NCBI GenBank assembly: GCA_021775355.1
Contig: JAJFHZ010000011.1
Coordinates: 1-64,000 of the forward strand
DNA from: Amylibacter sp.
Lineage (GTDB): Bacteria; Pseudomonadota; Alphaproteobacteria; Rhodobacterales; Rhodobacteraceae
Length of the DNA stretch: 64,000 nt
Reading direction: 5' to 3'
Shown: positions 63,860-64,000 of the stretch, in pieces
Position numbering within the stretch: position 1 is the stretch's first letter
Layout of the letters: each line of letters opens with the position of its first letter
The notes under the pieces: model-generated
Seen by the model: only the letters and a program-made list of their open reading frames with translations
Told to the model about the DNA's origin: nothing
The model's database searches: none
Program-made: the position numbers and the translations under genes

Positions 63860-64000
63860 TACCCTATAATCGTGACTATCCGGACGCTTTCTATATCCTG
63901 CATCCATAAAATATGAAATAATCTTCACGATAGTAACACGAGCCTGTGAAGTTTGCATTCTTAGTCTTGCCGTAACCGTGAAAAGAACACAAGTTAGGGG
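63860..64000. promoter_or_regulatory. upstream region of ribA
   Basis: 141 bp upstream of the chosen ribA start to the window edge. No RFN/FMN riboswitch-like conserved blocks could be recognised by eye in this short stretch, and no other gene is visible. Confidence 0.3.

Overview
The window looks like a chromosomal segment of a motile alphaproteobacterium of the order Rhodobacterales, probably a marine relative of the roseobacter group. This rests on the roseobacter-style (fla1-like) flagellar gene order, a MucR/Ros zinc-finger regulator, a CcrM-type cell-cycle methyltransferase, and alphaproteobacterial families such as DUF6468, DUF4170, DUF2125, DUF3576 and the long-N-terminus RibA. By eye the flagellar half is more AT-rich than the housekeeping half (two sampled 60-base lines were 33% and 50% G+C in the flagellar half, one was 53% in the other). 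No tRNA, rRNA or CRISPR was seen.

Positions 1-33000 form one large flagellar locus. It begins with mucR and motB, then an inverted block fliL-fliM-DUF6468-motE, then fliF-fliH-fliN-fliP-fliG on the plus strand. A tightly packed minus-strand operon follows: flgB-flgC-fliE-fliQ-sltF-flhA-fliR-flhB, divergent from fliI, with a CtrA-like half-site pair in the gap. After fliI lies a minus-strand accessory operon (about 17.5-21.7 kb): an unrecognised 324-residue protein, a glycosyltransferase-2/FkbM-methyltransferase fusion, and a TPR protein with a glycosyltransferase-like C-terminus. Then come motA, a small exported protein and a FliJ-like protein; flgE-flgK-flgL on the minus strand; an exported TPR-like protein; and flgF-flgG-flgA-flgH plus a second FliL-like protein. 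These genes supply most of the basal body, export gate, C-ring, stator and hook-filament junction. No flagellin, filament cap, flgI, flgD or fliK was found, so those must lie elsewhere.

Positions 33000-38900 are accessory. A truncated IS3-family orfA marks the edge of the flagellar locus. Next is a minus-strand pair (enolase-superfamily dehydratase/racemase and GMC oxidoreductase) divergent from a LysR regulator, which suggests a small acquired catabolic unit. After it comes a module of a small exported protein coupled to a membrane-anchored winged-helix regulator, divergent from an exported His/Asn/Arg-rich protein that ends at a clear intrinsic terminator.

Positions 38900-64000 are mostly housekeeping: rnhB, ccrM (with three GANTC sites just upstream), an AlkB-type monooxygenase, mutY, dciA, a DsbA-like thioredoxin, a CaiB-type CoA-transferase, the lipid A/Kdo genes waaA and lpxK with DUF4170, an inositol-phosphatase-like enzyme, PmbA/TldE, DUF2125, a glycine-amidinotransferase homologue with an SDR, an MscS channel, a BaiN-like flavoprotein, a GST, holA-lptE-leuS-DUF3576, yggS, an L,D-transpeptidase and ribA. 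Overlapping stop/start codons show many of these are translationally coupled.

I see no clear-cut new defence or biosynthetic system. The strongest candidates for something undescribed are the glycosyltransferase operon inside the flagellar locus and the membrane-tethered winged-helix regulator with its small exported partners.
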